From an uncultured Cohaesibacter sp. (GTDB lineage: Bacteria > Pseudomonadota > Alphaproteobacteria > Rhizobiales > Cohaesibacteraceae), in NCBI RefSeq assembly GCF_963666525.1, contig NZ_OY762905.1:5101001-5165000 (forward strand): a stretch of 64,000 nucleotides of DNA. The letters run 5' to 3'. The notes under the pieces are model-generated. The model ran no database searches. It was not told the DNA's origin and was given only the letters and a program-made list of their open reading frames with translations. Both the position numbers and the translations under genes were made by a program. This document shows positions 45,087 to 56,138 of this stretch, in pieces (the first letter of the stretch is position 1; each line of letters starts with the position of its first letter).

Positions 45087-45752
45087 ATGAATTTGATGTC
45101 TGAAGGAGCCGGAGCCCGAGCCTGTTGGTTTGTCGGAGCCACATACGGTGGAGGAACCGATGATCAGACATCCCGCTTTCTGCAGGAAGGCATTTGGGAA
45201 AATGGGTACCAGGACAAATATCTCGACGCAGTGAAGTCCATCCAGGTTGGAGACCGCATTGCGATCAAGTCTTCTTATACGCGAAAGCACGATCTCCCCT
45301 TTGATAACCGGGGCCAAACCGTATCCGTCATGGCGATCAAAGCAATTGGCACGGTAAAAGAAAACCTCGGCGACGGCCGCACCTTGAAGGTTGACTGGAA
45401 ACCTTTCGATCCTCCGCGTGAGTGGTACTTCTACACCAATCGAAGCACGGTCTGGCGGGTCTTGCCTGGAGACTGGACTACAGATGCGTTGATCGGCTTT
45501 ACCTTCGAGGAAAAGGCACAAGACATTAATCGGTTCCGGAATGCTCCTTACTGGCGTGAACGCTTCGGTGATGTATCCGTCGACAAGCGCCGCTTTAACT
45601 GGACGCGTTTTTATGAGGCGGTCGCAGACAACTTCTTGGCTTTCGGAATAGGCGGAATGAGCTGGTTGACGGAATCCATGCAATCGCATCCAAAGTGGAC
45701 GGTCTGTCCAACTTACGGGATCATTTTGCTGATGGCACAAAAGGTCCTCTGA
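45087..45752 (+). CDS. mcrB: McrB N-terminal fragment (EVE/PUA-like modified-base reader)
   Basis: 221 aa as read, of which the first 186 look genuine: ACWFVGATYGGGTDDQTSRF, GDRIAIKSSYTRKH, REWYFYTNRSTVWRVLPGDW resemble the PUA/EVE-like N-terminal domain found in some McrB proteins, likely binding a modified base. After TTC at 45644 the frame yields about 35 unrelated residues and stops. AGGA lies 6 bases before ATG. The rest of the protein continues in another frame (see the joined pseudogene entry). Confidence 0.75.
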   Translation: MNLMSEGAGARACWFVGATYGGGTDDQTSRFLQEGIWENGYQDKYLDAVKSIQVGDRIAIKSSYTRKHDLPFDNRGQTVSVMAIKAIGTVKENLGDGRTLKVDWKPFDPPREWYFYTNRSTVWRVLPGDWTTDALIGFTFEEKAQDINRFRNAPYWRERFGDVSVDKRRFNWTRFYEAVADNFLAFGIGGMSWLTESMQSHPKWTVCPTYGIILLMAQKVL

Positions 45753-47287
45753 AGGATATTTGCCCCTTTACTGTTATGGGTATCTTCAATCGGGGCATCA
45801 CCGACGTGAACCGCAAAACCATTGCAAGTGAGCTTGCCAATTTACTGGGAGTATCAGAGCCAGTACCAGATTCCTTTGAAGGCATTCCTATTCTCAACAA
45901 TCAGAAGTCTTGGTTTTTTGCCTACCACAGCACACGTCAATCAGATGACATAGAAGCTCTCTGGGAGGTTTTTGCGCAGGCGATAGCTTTTTCTTCATCG
46001 GAAAATGCAGAAGCACGATCAGCATTTGCCTCAGCCTACGACAACGTAACACCGCGCTATAATGTGGGGTGGAACCTGACCATGGGGCTATACTGGATAC
46101 GTCCTTGGAATTACCCGACCCTTGATGTTCAGTCCCAGCTTTACATCAACAAGAAGCTCAACGTCCAGATTGAGAAGAATGGTCCCAAGGGCCGATGCAA
46201 TGCCTCTGATTATCTAGCGGTGCTAGACACCCTTGAGGCTCGTTTCCAAGAGGATGCGTATCCTGTCCACTCGTTTCCCGAGTTGTCGCTTGCTGCCTGG
46301 CTTTTCAAGGATAGTGAGATCTCGGCCCACTCAAATGCCACTGCACCTGATGCGCACGATGACGAAGTGGATGCCGCACCCGAGGCAGAGATCACGGCTG
46401 CGCCCATTGAACCATACTCTGTCGAGAACATTCTAGCGGATGGATGTTTCCTTGCCCGGGAAAAACTCGAGAAGATTCTCGAGCGTCTTCGGACCAAGAA
46501 AAACCTGATCCTCCAAGGTCCACCGGGCACAGGGAAGACCTGGCTGGCCAAACGATTGGCTTTTGCACTGATGGGGCAACGGGACGACAGCAAAGTCCGA
46601 GCGGTGCAGTTTCATCCGAACCTTTCCTACGAGGACTTTATCCGTGGTTGGCGGCCGGTGGGGGACGGCAAGCTCACGCTGGTGGACGGGCCTTTTGTGG
46701 AGATGATAAAGGCTGCCGCGAAAGATCCAACGCGGCACGTCGTTGTGATTGAAGAGATCAATCGTGGAAATCCAGCGCAGATTTTCGGCGAGATGTTAAC
46801 GCTCCTTGAGGCTGACAAGAGAACACCGAATGAAGCCTTAGAGCTTTCCTATAAAAGGTCAGATGGCGAGCGTATATTCATCCCGGACAATCTCTATGTC
46901 ATCGGCACGATGAATATTGCAGACCGCTCATTAGCTTTAGTCGATTTGGCATTGCGTCGCCGGTTTGCTTTCGTCGATTTAGAGCCCACGCTCGGCAAGC
47001 CCTGGCGCGATTGGGTTCAATCTAAGTGCGGTATTGATTTAGAGACCCTCGTCGAAATCGAAAAGCGTCTCCTCACGCTAAATAGTGAGATTTCAGCCGA
47101 CACCGGTCTTGGACCTCAGTTCCGAGTGGGTCACAGCTATGTCACCCCGCCGTTTCCGATCAATGATGCCCGTGAATGGTTTCGTCAAGTTGTTGATACC
47201 GAGATCGGTCCGTTGCTCGATGAATACTGGTTCGATGCGCTTGATAAATCCCAGAAGGCAAGAGAACGCATGCTGGAAGGATTCTGA
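45695..47287 (+). CDS. mcrB: McrB AAA+ GTPase fragment (5-methylcytosine restriction)
   Basis: 530 aa from GTG 45695. The AAA+ core has Walker A LQGPPGTGKTWLAKRLA, RAVQFHPNLSYEDFIRGWRP (core SYEDFIRG), Walker B VVVIEEINRGNPAQIFGE, and the McrB-type sensor MNIADRSLALVDLALRRRF, where NxxD confers GTP preference. It forms the hexameric motor that drives McrC. If translated alone from the GTG it would lack the modified-base reader, so DNA recognition would be lost. mcrC begins 2 bases after the stop. Confidence 0.88.
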   Translation: MDGLSNLRDHFADGTKGPLKDICPFTVMGIFNRGITDVNRKTIASELANLLGVSEPVPDSFEGIPILNNQKSWFFAYHSTRQSDDIEALWEVFAQAIAFSSSENAEARSAFASAYDNVTPRYNVGWNLTMGLYWIRPWNYPTLDVQSQLYINKKLNVQIEKNGPKGRCNASDYLAVLDTLEARFQEDAYPVHSFPELSLAAWLFKDSEISAHSNATAPDAHDDEVDAAPEAEITAAPIEPYSVENILADGCFLAREKLEKILERLRTKKNLILQGPPGTGKTWLAKRLAFALMGQRDDSKVRAVQFHPNLSYEDFIRGWRPVGDGKLTLVDGPFVEMIKAAAKDPTRHVVVIEEINRGNPAQIFGEMLTLLEADKRTPNEALELSYKRSDGERIFIPDNLYVIGTMNIADRSLALVDLALRRRFAFVDLEPTLGKPWRDWVQSKCGIDLETLVEIEKRLLTLNSEISADTGLGPQFRVGHSYVTPPFPINDAREWFRQVVDTEIGPLLDEYWFDALDKSQKARERMLEGF

Positions 47288-47289
47288 TA

Positions 47290-48405
47290 GTGACACATGG
47301 TGGTGGCAGCTCAATATCAGATGCTCATGCAGGGATTGGTCATATTGGCCCCATCCCCGTGCGCAATCTTTGGTTGCTGATGCTGTATGCATCGGATTTA
47401 TTCAGAGATCTAGAAAAGGCGAAGGTCGCCGTAGAGGATAACCCAGATGATATTCCAGATCTGGTTGCTGAGATTCTTTGCCACCGCGTTGAGCGTCGTA
47501 TTCAGCGCAATTTAAGTTATGGCTATCAATCGCGCGAAGCTGTTCTGAGCCGCGTGCGCGGACGCATCGAGCTGCTGACTACAGAGAGAAATAGATTACT
47601 GGATCGAGGAAAAGTAGCCTGTCGATACTATGAATTTGCCATCGATACTGCCCGAAACCGCTATGTACGGACAGCACTGGAGGAAATATCCAAAATCGTT
47701 CTCCGAGGGACGCTGGCACACCGATGCCGTTCATTGGCTGCAAGCATGAGACGTCTTGGAGTAACAGGGGAACGACCTAGTCGCAGCGAGGTCACCATCG
47801 ACCGTTTTGGAAGACACGATGCAGATGATCAGCCTATGGTTGCTGCAGCCCATCTAGCCTTCAATCTTGCCCTGCCGACAGAAGCGAAAGGTGCGAGGCT
47901 GCTCTCATCACCAGATAGAGAGATTAATTGGCTACGGAAGCTCTACGAGAAGGGAATCGCTGGCTTCTATGATGTCGCACTTTCAAATAGTGGATGGAAC
48001 GTCGATGCAGGAAAAACCATCAACTGGCAAGTTGAAAGCAAGAGTCTGGGTATAGATAAGATATTGCCCACGATGCGAACAGACATTGTTCTTGATCATG
48101 TGGAAAAAGATACTCGCATAGTGATAGATACGAAGTTCAACTCTATCGTCAAACCTGGTTGGCACCGAGAGGAAACACTTCGTAGCGCATATATATATCA
48201 AATCTATGCATATTTAATGTCGCAAGAAAAAACAGAAGATGTCTTGTCAAATACTGCAACCGGAATTCTACTGCATCCCTCCTTTGATGAATCGGTAGAG
48301 GAATTTGTTATCGTTCAAAATCATAAGATAGTCTTTGCAACAATCGATCTAGGCGGTACCCCTGCAGAGATAAGACAGCAACTTCTGAGATTAGCTAATG
48401 CATAG
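47290..48405 (+). CDS. mcrC: McrC endonuclease subunit of the McrBC type IV restriction system
   Basis: 371 aa starting at GTG 47290. N-terminal GPIPVRNLWLLMLYASDLF is a family signature of McrC. The C-terminal PD-(D/E)xK nuclease shows TDIVLDHVEKDTRIVIDTKFNS (catalytic Asp, Asp and Lys in DIVL and IDTKF) and YQIYAYL. With McrB it cleaves DNA bearing methylated cytosines. Codon and base composition are AT-richer than surrounding housekeeping genes, suggesting acquisition by transfer. The mcrC frame itself is intact. Confidence 0.9.
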   Translation: MTHGGGSSISDAHAGIGHIGPIPVRNLWLLMLYASDLFRDLEKAKVAVEDNPDDIPDLVAEILCHRVERRIQRNLSYGYQSREAVLSRVRGRIELLTTERNRLLDRGKVACRYYEFAIDTARNRYVRTALEEISKIVLRGTLAHRCRSLAASMRRLGVTGERPSRSEVTIDRFGRHDADDQPMVAAAHLAFNLALPTEAKGARLLSSPDREINWLRKLYEKGIAGFYDVALSNSGWNVDAGKTINWQVESKSLGIDKILPTMRTDIVLDHVEKDTRIVIDTKFNSIVKPGWHREETLRSAYIYQIYAYLMSQEKTEDVLSNTATGILLHPSFDESVEEFVIVQNHKIVFATIDLGGTPAEIRQQLLRLANA

Positions 48406-48666
48406 TCAGATTAGTAAACACGCTATTCTAAACAACAGCGATGAAGTCGCGTCATGAACGATTAATTTGCCATTTTATAAGACCTCTGAGATTGCAGCAA
48501 GAAGCACTAATTTACGTTTCAGGGAATTAGCCATTTTACATCTGGGGTGATGCTATTGTCGAATAGGTGTAGGGCTGCGAATTACGGAAATTTCTTTCGC
48601 TCATGCGAAAGGCATCACCATTTTCAACGTCCATCTTGGGCTCTCTTGCCGCCATTCCATTTCCGC
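48406..48666. other. Right junction of the McrBC island with inverted and direct repeats
   Basis: No gene. A 74-base segment (48546-48619) is bounded by the perfect inverted repeat GGTGATGC / GCATCACC and contains two inner hairpins (TATT-GTCG-AATA and TTTCGC-TCAT-GCGAAA). The heptamer CCATTTT occurs at 48470, 48531 and 48618; the first two lie in a 14-base direct repeat with one mismatch (AATTNGCCATTTTA). Lies between convergent mcrC and marC, so a terminator role is also possible. Confidence 0.5.
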
Positions 48667-49299
48667 CTAACCCGCGGCGATGATGGCCTTGATGCCGTCG
48701 GCTATGAACTGCACGGAAAGCGCGGCGAGGAGGACGCCGAGCAGGCGGGTCAGGATGTTGCGGCCGCTGTCTCCCAGCATTTTCTCGACCCATCCGGCAA
48801 TGAAGAAGGTCACCAGCACCAGCAACAGCACCAGAATGATGATCACAAAGATCGAACCTCGGCTGATCCAGTCGGACGATTGCGACGACAACAGCAGCAC
48901 GGCTGAAATGGCGCCCGGTCCAGCGATCAACGGAATGGCGAGAGGAAAGACGGCGATGTCATGCATCTCGTCATCCGACAGGGCCTGCTCGGCCGACTGC
49001 GACTTGCGCTTTTCCCGCTTCTCGAAAACCATCTCGAAGGCGATGGCAAACAGCAACAGACCACCGGCAATCCTGAACGCGGGCAGGGATATACCGAGCA
49101 CCTGCAGGATCACATGACCGATCAACGCGAAAATGAGCAGGATTCCGGCCGCGACCACCACTGCGCGCGTGCCGATCTTGAGGCGGGCCTGCTTGGACGC
49201 ACCGCTGGTTATCGCCAGAAAGATTGGCGCCAGACCAATCGGATCAATGGTAACGAAAAGGGTCACAAAGGCATTGAGCATGACGTCCATCGGCAACAT
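48667..49299 (-). CDS. MarC family membrane protein
   Basis: 210 aa, six predicted membrane helices. NAFVTLFVTIDPIGLAPIFLA at the N terminus and AVFPLAIPLIAGPGAISAVLLL in the middle are MarC/UPF0056 hallmarks. ATG 49299 is used. Integral inner-membrane protein of unknown transport role; despite the name, members are not proven multidrug resistance factors. Divergent from gyrA. Confidence 0.92.
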   Translation of the reverse strand: MLPMDVMLNAFVTLFVTIDPIGLAPIFLAITSGASKQARLKIGTRAVVVAAGILLIFALIGHVILQVLGISLPAFRIAGGLLLFAIAFEMVFEKREKRKSQSAEQALSDDEMHDIAVFPLAIPLIAGPGAISAVLLLSSQSSDWISRGSIFVIIILVLLLVLVTFFIAGWVEKMLGDSGRNILTRLLGVLLAALSVQFIADGIKAIIAAG

Positions 49300-49513
49300 T
49301 CGGGGGTACCTGTCCTAATGAAATGTCAGAAATCCGGGCAGATTCGCACGGCGATCACAGCGTAAGGCCGCATCATTGACCATGCTTGCAGCAGATTCAA
49401 CATCCATCCTGTGATTGAGAGGCAATTTTGCTCACAGGAACAGAGCAAAACTTTGCTGCGCGGGGCTAAATCGGCTATACAGGGATACCTTATGACAGGG
49501 AAGAGATTCTCCT

Positions 49514-52309
<2,796 letters not shown>

Positions 52310-52338
52310 ACATCCGACCCGATACGGACAAACGAATA

Positions 52339-52368
52339 AAAAGGGCTCCTCAGGAGCCCTTTTTTTTA
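52339..52368 (+). terminator. Terminator after gyrA
   Basis: Stem AAAAGGGCTCCT / AGGAGCCCTTTT with a short loop and eight T; symmetric enough to act on both strands. Confidence 0.93.
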
Positions 52369-52509
52369 AAGCCACCCCGGGATCCGACGCGGCCGGCGAC
52401 GAAAGAAAAAGGGCAAGCAATCCGTGAGGATCACTTGCCCATCTTCAGGTCAGAATGTTGGTGGTGTCGCATGGGGTGTCAGTCCAATCCACCAGAGGGT
52501 AATTCTCGA

Positions 52510-52782
52510 TCAGTTGAGCGCCAGGTCTAACGGAGCGCAGGTCTGAGACCCCTTGACGGCGATGCATTGGCCGGACTGATCACCGTTCCAAAGCGAGAGA
52601 CGGGGCATTTCGAAGCCGGTTCCATACCCCTCGGACAAAGCGGAAGTTCCGCTCATGGCTATAAAGGTCAGCCCGACAAGGCACACCAGAATACCCGTTG
52701 CCACGAAGAATTTGGTTTTGCGAACAGAAGTCATCATCTGCTTCCCGGTTTCATGCGCCTCATTTCTTCCAGTCTCTGTCAT
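52510..52782 (-). CDS. Small membrane-anchored hypothetical protein (90 aa)
   Basis: 90 aa from ATG 52782 with GGGAG 7 bases upstream. A cytoplasmic basic N terminus, one helix (TKFFVATGILVCLVGLTFIA), then about 40 residues predicted periplasmic with two cysteines (QCIAVKGSQTC) that could pair. No family recognised. Sits alone between gyrA and coaD on the opposite strand. Confidence 0.65.
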   Translation of the reverse strand: MTETGRNEAHETGKQMMTSVRKTKFFVATGILVCLVGLTFIAMSGTSALSEGYGTGFEMPRLSLWNGDQSGQCIAVKGSQTCAPLDLALN

Positions 52783-52961
52783 TTTAAAGCTCCCGATATG
52801 AAAGACGACTGAGTAGCCCATTCATCTTTCATTCACCTTGGTTAACACCTGTCTCCTATAAGACGCGCGAGCAGCACAAATGGTTCAAAAATATTTTCTT
52901 CCTTGTTTGTTAGACCATTTCTGTCTTGTACTTCCGCAAGGGTGAGGCTAGGACTTTGAGC

Positions 52962-53462
52962 ATGACAGACAAAATCGCCATATACCCCGGATCCTTCGAT
53001 CCCATTACTTTGGGTCACCTTGATATTGTGCAACGTGCCTGCCACATCGTGGACAAGCTCGTGCTCGCAATTGGTGTGCATCACGGTAAAAAACCCTTCT
53101 TCTCAACCGAAGAGCGCTTTGCCTTGATCAACGAGGTGGTGGCGCCCATTGCCAGCCAGACAGGCACTGTTCTGGAAGTGGTGGCGTTCGACGATCTGGT
53201 GATCGATGTGGCGCGACGGGTTAACGCAACCATCCTGATCCGTGGCCTCCGAGACGGCACGGATTTTGATTATGAGATGCAGATGACCGGCATGAATGAA
53301 ACGCTGGCGCCGGAAATTCATACCATCTATTTGCCCTCCAGCGGTGCGGTTCGCCACATTGCTGCCAGCCTTGTGCGTCAGGTAGCAACCTTGGGAGGAG
53401 ACATCTCTCCCTTCGTGCCTGACGCCGTTCAGGCTGCATTCGAACAGAAGCTTTCTAGCTGA
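52962..53462 (+). CDS. coaD: Pantetheine-phosphate adenylyltransferase
   Basis: 166 aa. YPGSFDPITLGHLDIVQRA carries the TxGH nucleotidyltransferase motif; LIRGLRDGTDFDYEMQM and YLPSSGAVRHIAASLVRQ (variant of the SSSxVR loop) complete the active site. Transfers AMP to 4'-phosphopantetheine in CoA synthesis. AGGA lies 8 bases before ATG. First of the coaD-ppi-ppi-VOC-queA-tgt run. Confidence 0.96.
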   Translation: MTDKIAIYPGSFDPITLGHLDIVQRACHIVDKLVLAIGVHHGKKPFFSTEERFALINEVVAPIASQTGTVLEVVAFDDLVIDVARRVNATILIRGLRDGTDFDYEMQMTGMNETLAPEIHTIYLPSSGAVRHIAASLVRQVATLGGDISPFVPDAVQAAFEQKLSS

Positions 53463-53473
53463 CAGGAATTTTC

Positions 53474-54019
53474 ATGGCTTTCTTTCATCGCACATTGGCT
53501 GGTCTTGCCTGCGCCCTGATGCTGGCATTGGCAGCACCAATGGCCGCACAGGCCCAGGACAAGGAAAACACCCTTTATCTCGACACCCAGTATGGCCGTG
53601 TCGTCATCGAGCTGTTGCCGGACCTTGCCCCCAAGCATGTGGAACGCATCAAGACGCTCGCCCGTCAGGGCTTTTATGACGGCATCAAGTTCCACCGTGT
53701 CATTGACGGTTTCATGGCCCAGACCGGCGATCCGCTTGGTAACGGTACTGGCGGCTCCGATCTGCCAGACCTGAAGGCCGAGTTCAATCGCTATTCCTTT
53801 ACCCGCGGTGTGGTCGGCATGGCCCGCAGCAGCGATCCGAACAGCGCCAACAGCCAGTTTTTCATCATGTTTTCTGATGCTCCATGGCTCAATGGCCAAT
53901 ATACCGTCTGGGGCAAGGTGATATCCGGCATGGAATTCGTTGACAAGCTGCACAAGGGCGAACCGCCGCGCAACCCCGATGTCATCGTGAAAATGCAGGT
54001 TGCCGCTGACGCAAAATAG
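53474..54019 (+). CDS. Periplasmic cyclophilin-type peptidyl-prolyl isomerase
   Basis: 181 aa with a signal peptide (LAGLACALMLALAAPMAAQA). Cyclophilin core: FHRVIDGFMAQTGDP, GTGGSDLPDLKAEF, ANSQFFIMFSDAPWLNGQYTVWG contain the catalytic Arg (FHR), Phe/Met and Gln residues. Located 11 bases after coaD and followed by a cytoplasmic paralogue. Folds exported proteins at Xaa-Pro bonds. Confidence 0.94.
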   Translation: MAFFHRTLAGLACALMLALAAPMAAQAQDKENTLYLDTQYGRVVIELLPDLAPKHVERIKTLARQGFYDGIKFHRVIDGFMAQTGDPLGNGTGGSDLPDLKAEFNRYSFTRGVVGMARSSDPNSANSQFFIMFSDAPWLNGQYTVWGKVISGMEFVDKLHKGEPPRNPDVIVKMQVAADAK

Positions 54020-54100
54020 CGCCCGGTCGCCAAACTGATAACCCATGTTCAAATCAGGGCTCTACCAAAAGGCCCGTTCAAACCAACAAGGAATAGACAA

Positions 54101-54574
54101 TTGGCAGAGATCAAAGATCCCGAAAACACACTCGTCATGGAAACAACCAAGGGCACGGTTGTGATCGCCCTGCGCCCGGACCTTGCTCCGGCACACTGCG
54201 AACGCCTCAAGGAACTGGCTCGTGAAGGCTTTTATGACGGCATCGTCTTTCACCGCGTCATTGACGGCTTCATGGCTCAGGTTGGCTGCCCATATGGCAC
54301 CGGCACCGGCGGTTCCGACAAGCCGAACCTGAAGGCAGAATTCTCGACCACGAAGCATGTCCGTGGATCCTGCTCCATGGCCCGTGCCATGGATCCGAAC
54401 TCAGCCAACAGCCAGTTCTTCATCTGCTTTGACACCGCTCCTTGGCTCGACAACCAGTACACCTACTGGGGCGACGTCATCGAAGGCATGGAAAATATCG
54501 ACAAGATCAAACGCGGCGAACCGGTACAGAACCCGGACAGCATCGTTTCCATGAAAGTTGCAGCCGACCTCTAA
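54101..54574 (+). CDS. Cytoplasmic cyclophilin-type peptidyl-prolyl isomerase
   Basis: 157 aa starting at TTG 54101, supported by AAGGA 8 bases upstream; no signal peptide. FHRVIDGFMAQVGCPYGTGTGGSDKP (catalytic FHR) and ANSQFFICFDTAPWLDNQYTYWG (core NSQFFICF) match the preceding gene closely, so the pair arose by tandem duplication, one copy serving each compartment. Confidence 0.94.
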   Translation: MAEIKDPENTLVMETTKGTVVIALRPDLAPAHCERLKELAREGFYDGIVFHRVIDGFMAQVGCPYGTGTGGSDKPNLKAEFSTTKHVRGSCSMARAMDPNSANSQFFICFDTAPWLDNQYTYWGDVIEGMENIDKIKRGEPVQNPDSIVSMKVAADL

Positions 54575-54612
54575 GGCCGGTTCTACACCCCATTGAAAAG
54601 CCCGGACCAGAC

Positions 54613-55017
54613 ATGACCGACAACACCCGTTTTCCGAAAATGCGCGTCGCCCGGTCCAGTCGCGACTTCGAAGCCATCCAGCGCTTCTATTGCTCAGGTC
54701 TGGGCTTTTCCCTGCTTGGCTCCTTTGAGGACCATAACGGCTTTGATGGCCTCATCATCGGCCACCCCGATGCACCGTATCACCTGGAGTTCACCCGGCA
54801 ACGGGGGATAACCGCGCCCGTCGCCCCCGATGAAGAGGGTCTTCTCGTCTTCTACCTGCCGGACAGAGCGGATTGGCAGAAACGGGTTGATATGATGCGC
54901 AAGGCGGGATATGAACCCGTTCAATCCAACAATGACTATTGGGATGTCGACGGGATCACCTTTGAAGATCCCGACGGATATCGTGTTGTCCTGCAAAATC
55001 GTGCCTGGTCGAAATGA
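54613..55017 (+). CDS. VOC (glyoxalase/bleomycin resistance) family protein
   Basis: 134 aa single VOC unit starting at ATG 54613 (the frame is open further into the cyclophilin gene). Two beta-alpha-beta-beta-beta modules are seen: VARSSRDFEAIQRFYCSGLGFSLLGSF and the C-terminal GITFEDPDGYRVVLQN. The HLEFT and EDPDGYRVVLQ segments hold potential metal ligands. Substrate unknown. Lies 38 bases after the cyclophilin gene. Confidence 0.88.
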   Translation: MTDNTRFPKMRVARSSRDFEAIQRFYCSGLGFSLLGSFEDHNGFDGLIIGHPDAPYHLEFTRQRGITAPVAPDEEGLLVFYLPDRADWQKRVDMMRKAGYEPVQSNNDYWDVDGITFEDPDGYRVVLQNRAWSK

Positions 55018-55061
55018 TGGACCGGGCGCTGTGAAACGCCCACTGAGAATTGTCCTGAACC

Positions 55062-56117
55062 ATGCGCGTCGACTCTTTCGACTTTGATCTCCCGCAAGAC
55101 TGTATCGCCCTGCGTCCTCACAATCCGCGTGATGAGGCAAAGCTTCTGCTTGTGCCCCCATCCGGTGCCTTTGAAAACCATCGTGTGTTGAACCTTCCGG
55201 ACTTTCTGGAACCAGGCGACGCACTGGTCTTCAACGACACGAGGGTCATTCCAGCCGAGTTGACCGGCGATCGCGTCCGGGGAGATATCCGCGCCAACAT
55301 CCATTTCAATCTGCACAAGCGGGAAGATCTGGCCACCTGGCGTGCCTTTGCCCGCCCGGCCAAGAAACTGCAACTGGGAGACCGCATCGAGTTTTCTGAA
55401 GGCTTCAGCGCTGAAATTTCAGAGAAGGGCGATGCTGGTGAGGTTTGTCTCGTATTCAATTGCAGCGGCCCGGAATTGGATCTGGCCATTGCCTCGGTTG
55501 GCCACATTCCATTGCCGCCCTATATCGCCTCCAAGCGTGCCGAGGACGAAAAGGACAAGACCGACTACCAGACCATCTATGCCGACCGCGACGGCGCCGT
55601 TGCAGCGCCCACGGCCGGGTTGCATTTCACCGAACGCCTGTTCGGCATGCTCGACGCCAAGGGCATTGAGCGCCACTTTGTTACTCTGCATGTCGGCGCA
55701 GGGACCTTTCTGCCGGTCAAGGCCGAAGACACGAATGATCACAAGATGCATGCGGAATGGGGGGAAATTACCCCGGAGCTGGCCGCAAAGCTCAATGCCG
55801 TACATGAGCGGGGCAACCGCATCATTGCTGTCGGAACGACGTCCCTGCGGCTATTGGAAAGCGCCGCAGATAAAAATCATGTCATCCAGCCCTTCTGCGG
55901 CGACACGGACATTTTCATTACCCCGGGCTACACATTCCGCGCCATTGATGGCCTGATGACCAATTTCCATCTGCCGAAATCAACCCTGTTCATGCTCGTC
56001 TCCGCCATCATGGGGCGTGAGCGCATGCAGTCGGCCTATGCCCACGCCATCGCAAATGGCTATCGCTTTTATTCCTACGGAGATTCGTCACTGCTGCTGC
56101 CCGAGAAGACCAGCTGA
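55062..56117 (+). CDS. queA: S-adenosylmethionine:tRNA ribosyltransferase-isomerase QueA
   Basis: 351 aa. [24 protein letters not shown] at the N terminus (core LPQDCIA), [35 protein letters not shown]-equivalent [13 protein letters not shown] and [14 protein letters not shown] are diagnostic. Adds the epoxycyclopentane moiety to preQ1 in tRNA, giving epoxyqueuosine. tgt follows after 21 bases. Confidence 0.97.
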   Translation: MRVDSFDFDLPQDCIALRPHNPRDEAKLLLVPPSGAFENHRVLNLPDFLEPGDALVFNDTRVIPAELTGDRVRGDIRANIHFNLHKREDLATWRAFARPAKKLQLGDRIEFSEGFSAEISEKGDAGEVCLVFNCSGPELDLAIASVGHIPLPPYIASKRAEDEKDKTDYQTIYADRDGAVAAPTAGLHFTERLFGMLDAKGIERHFVTLHVGAGTFLPVKAEDTNDHKMHAEWGEITPELAAKLNAVHERGNRIIAVGTTSLRLLESAADKNHVIQPFCGDTDIFITPGYTFRAIDGLMTNFHLPKSTLFMLVSAIMGRERMQSAYAHAIANGYRFYSYGDSSLLLPEKTS

Positions 56118-56138
56118 GTGCCAAGGAGAGCTGACGAG

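Larger units (their letters stand above)
45087..47287 (+). pseudogene. mcrB: mcrB, joined reading across a one-base frameshift
   Basis: Residues from both frames form one continuous McrB-like protein of about 733 aa if base 45644 is used twice or one base (for example C) is restored after it: ...ADNFLAF then RNRRNELVDGIHAI. The downstream frame is coding-like well before its first start codon at 45695, so this is a lesion in one gene and not two genes. It may be an inactivating deletion, a sequencing error, or, less likely, -1 recoding on the TTTC stretch. Confidence 0.7.

Noticed and set aside
45630-45660. Programmed -1 frameshift in mcrB
   Set aside because: TTTC allows a weak slip, but there is no canonical slippery heptamer or downstream pseudoknot evident; a one-base deletion is simpler.
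48546-48622. tRNA on the minus strand ending in CCA
   Set aside because: A 7-bp acceptor plus CCA can be drawn, but the T-loop TTCGANT is out of register and the anticodon and D arms do not form.
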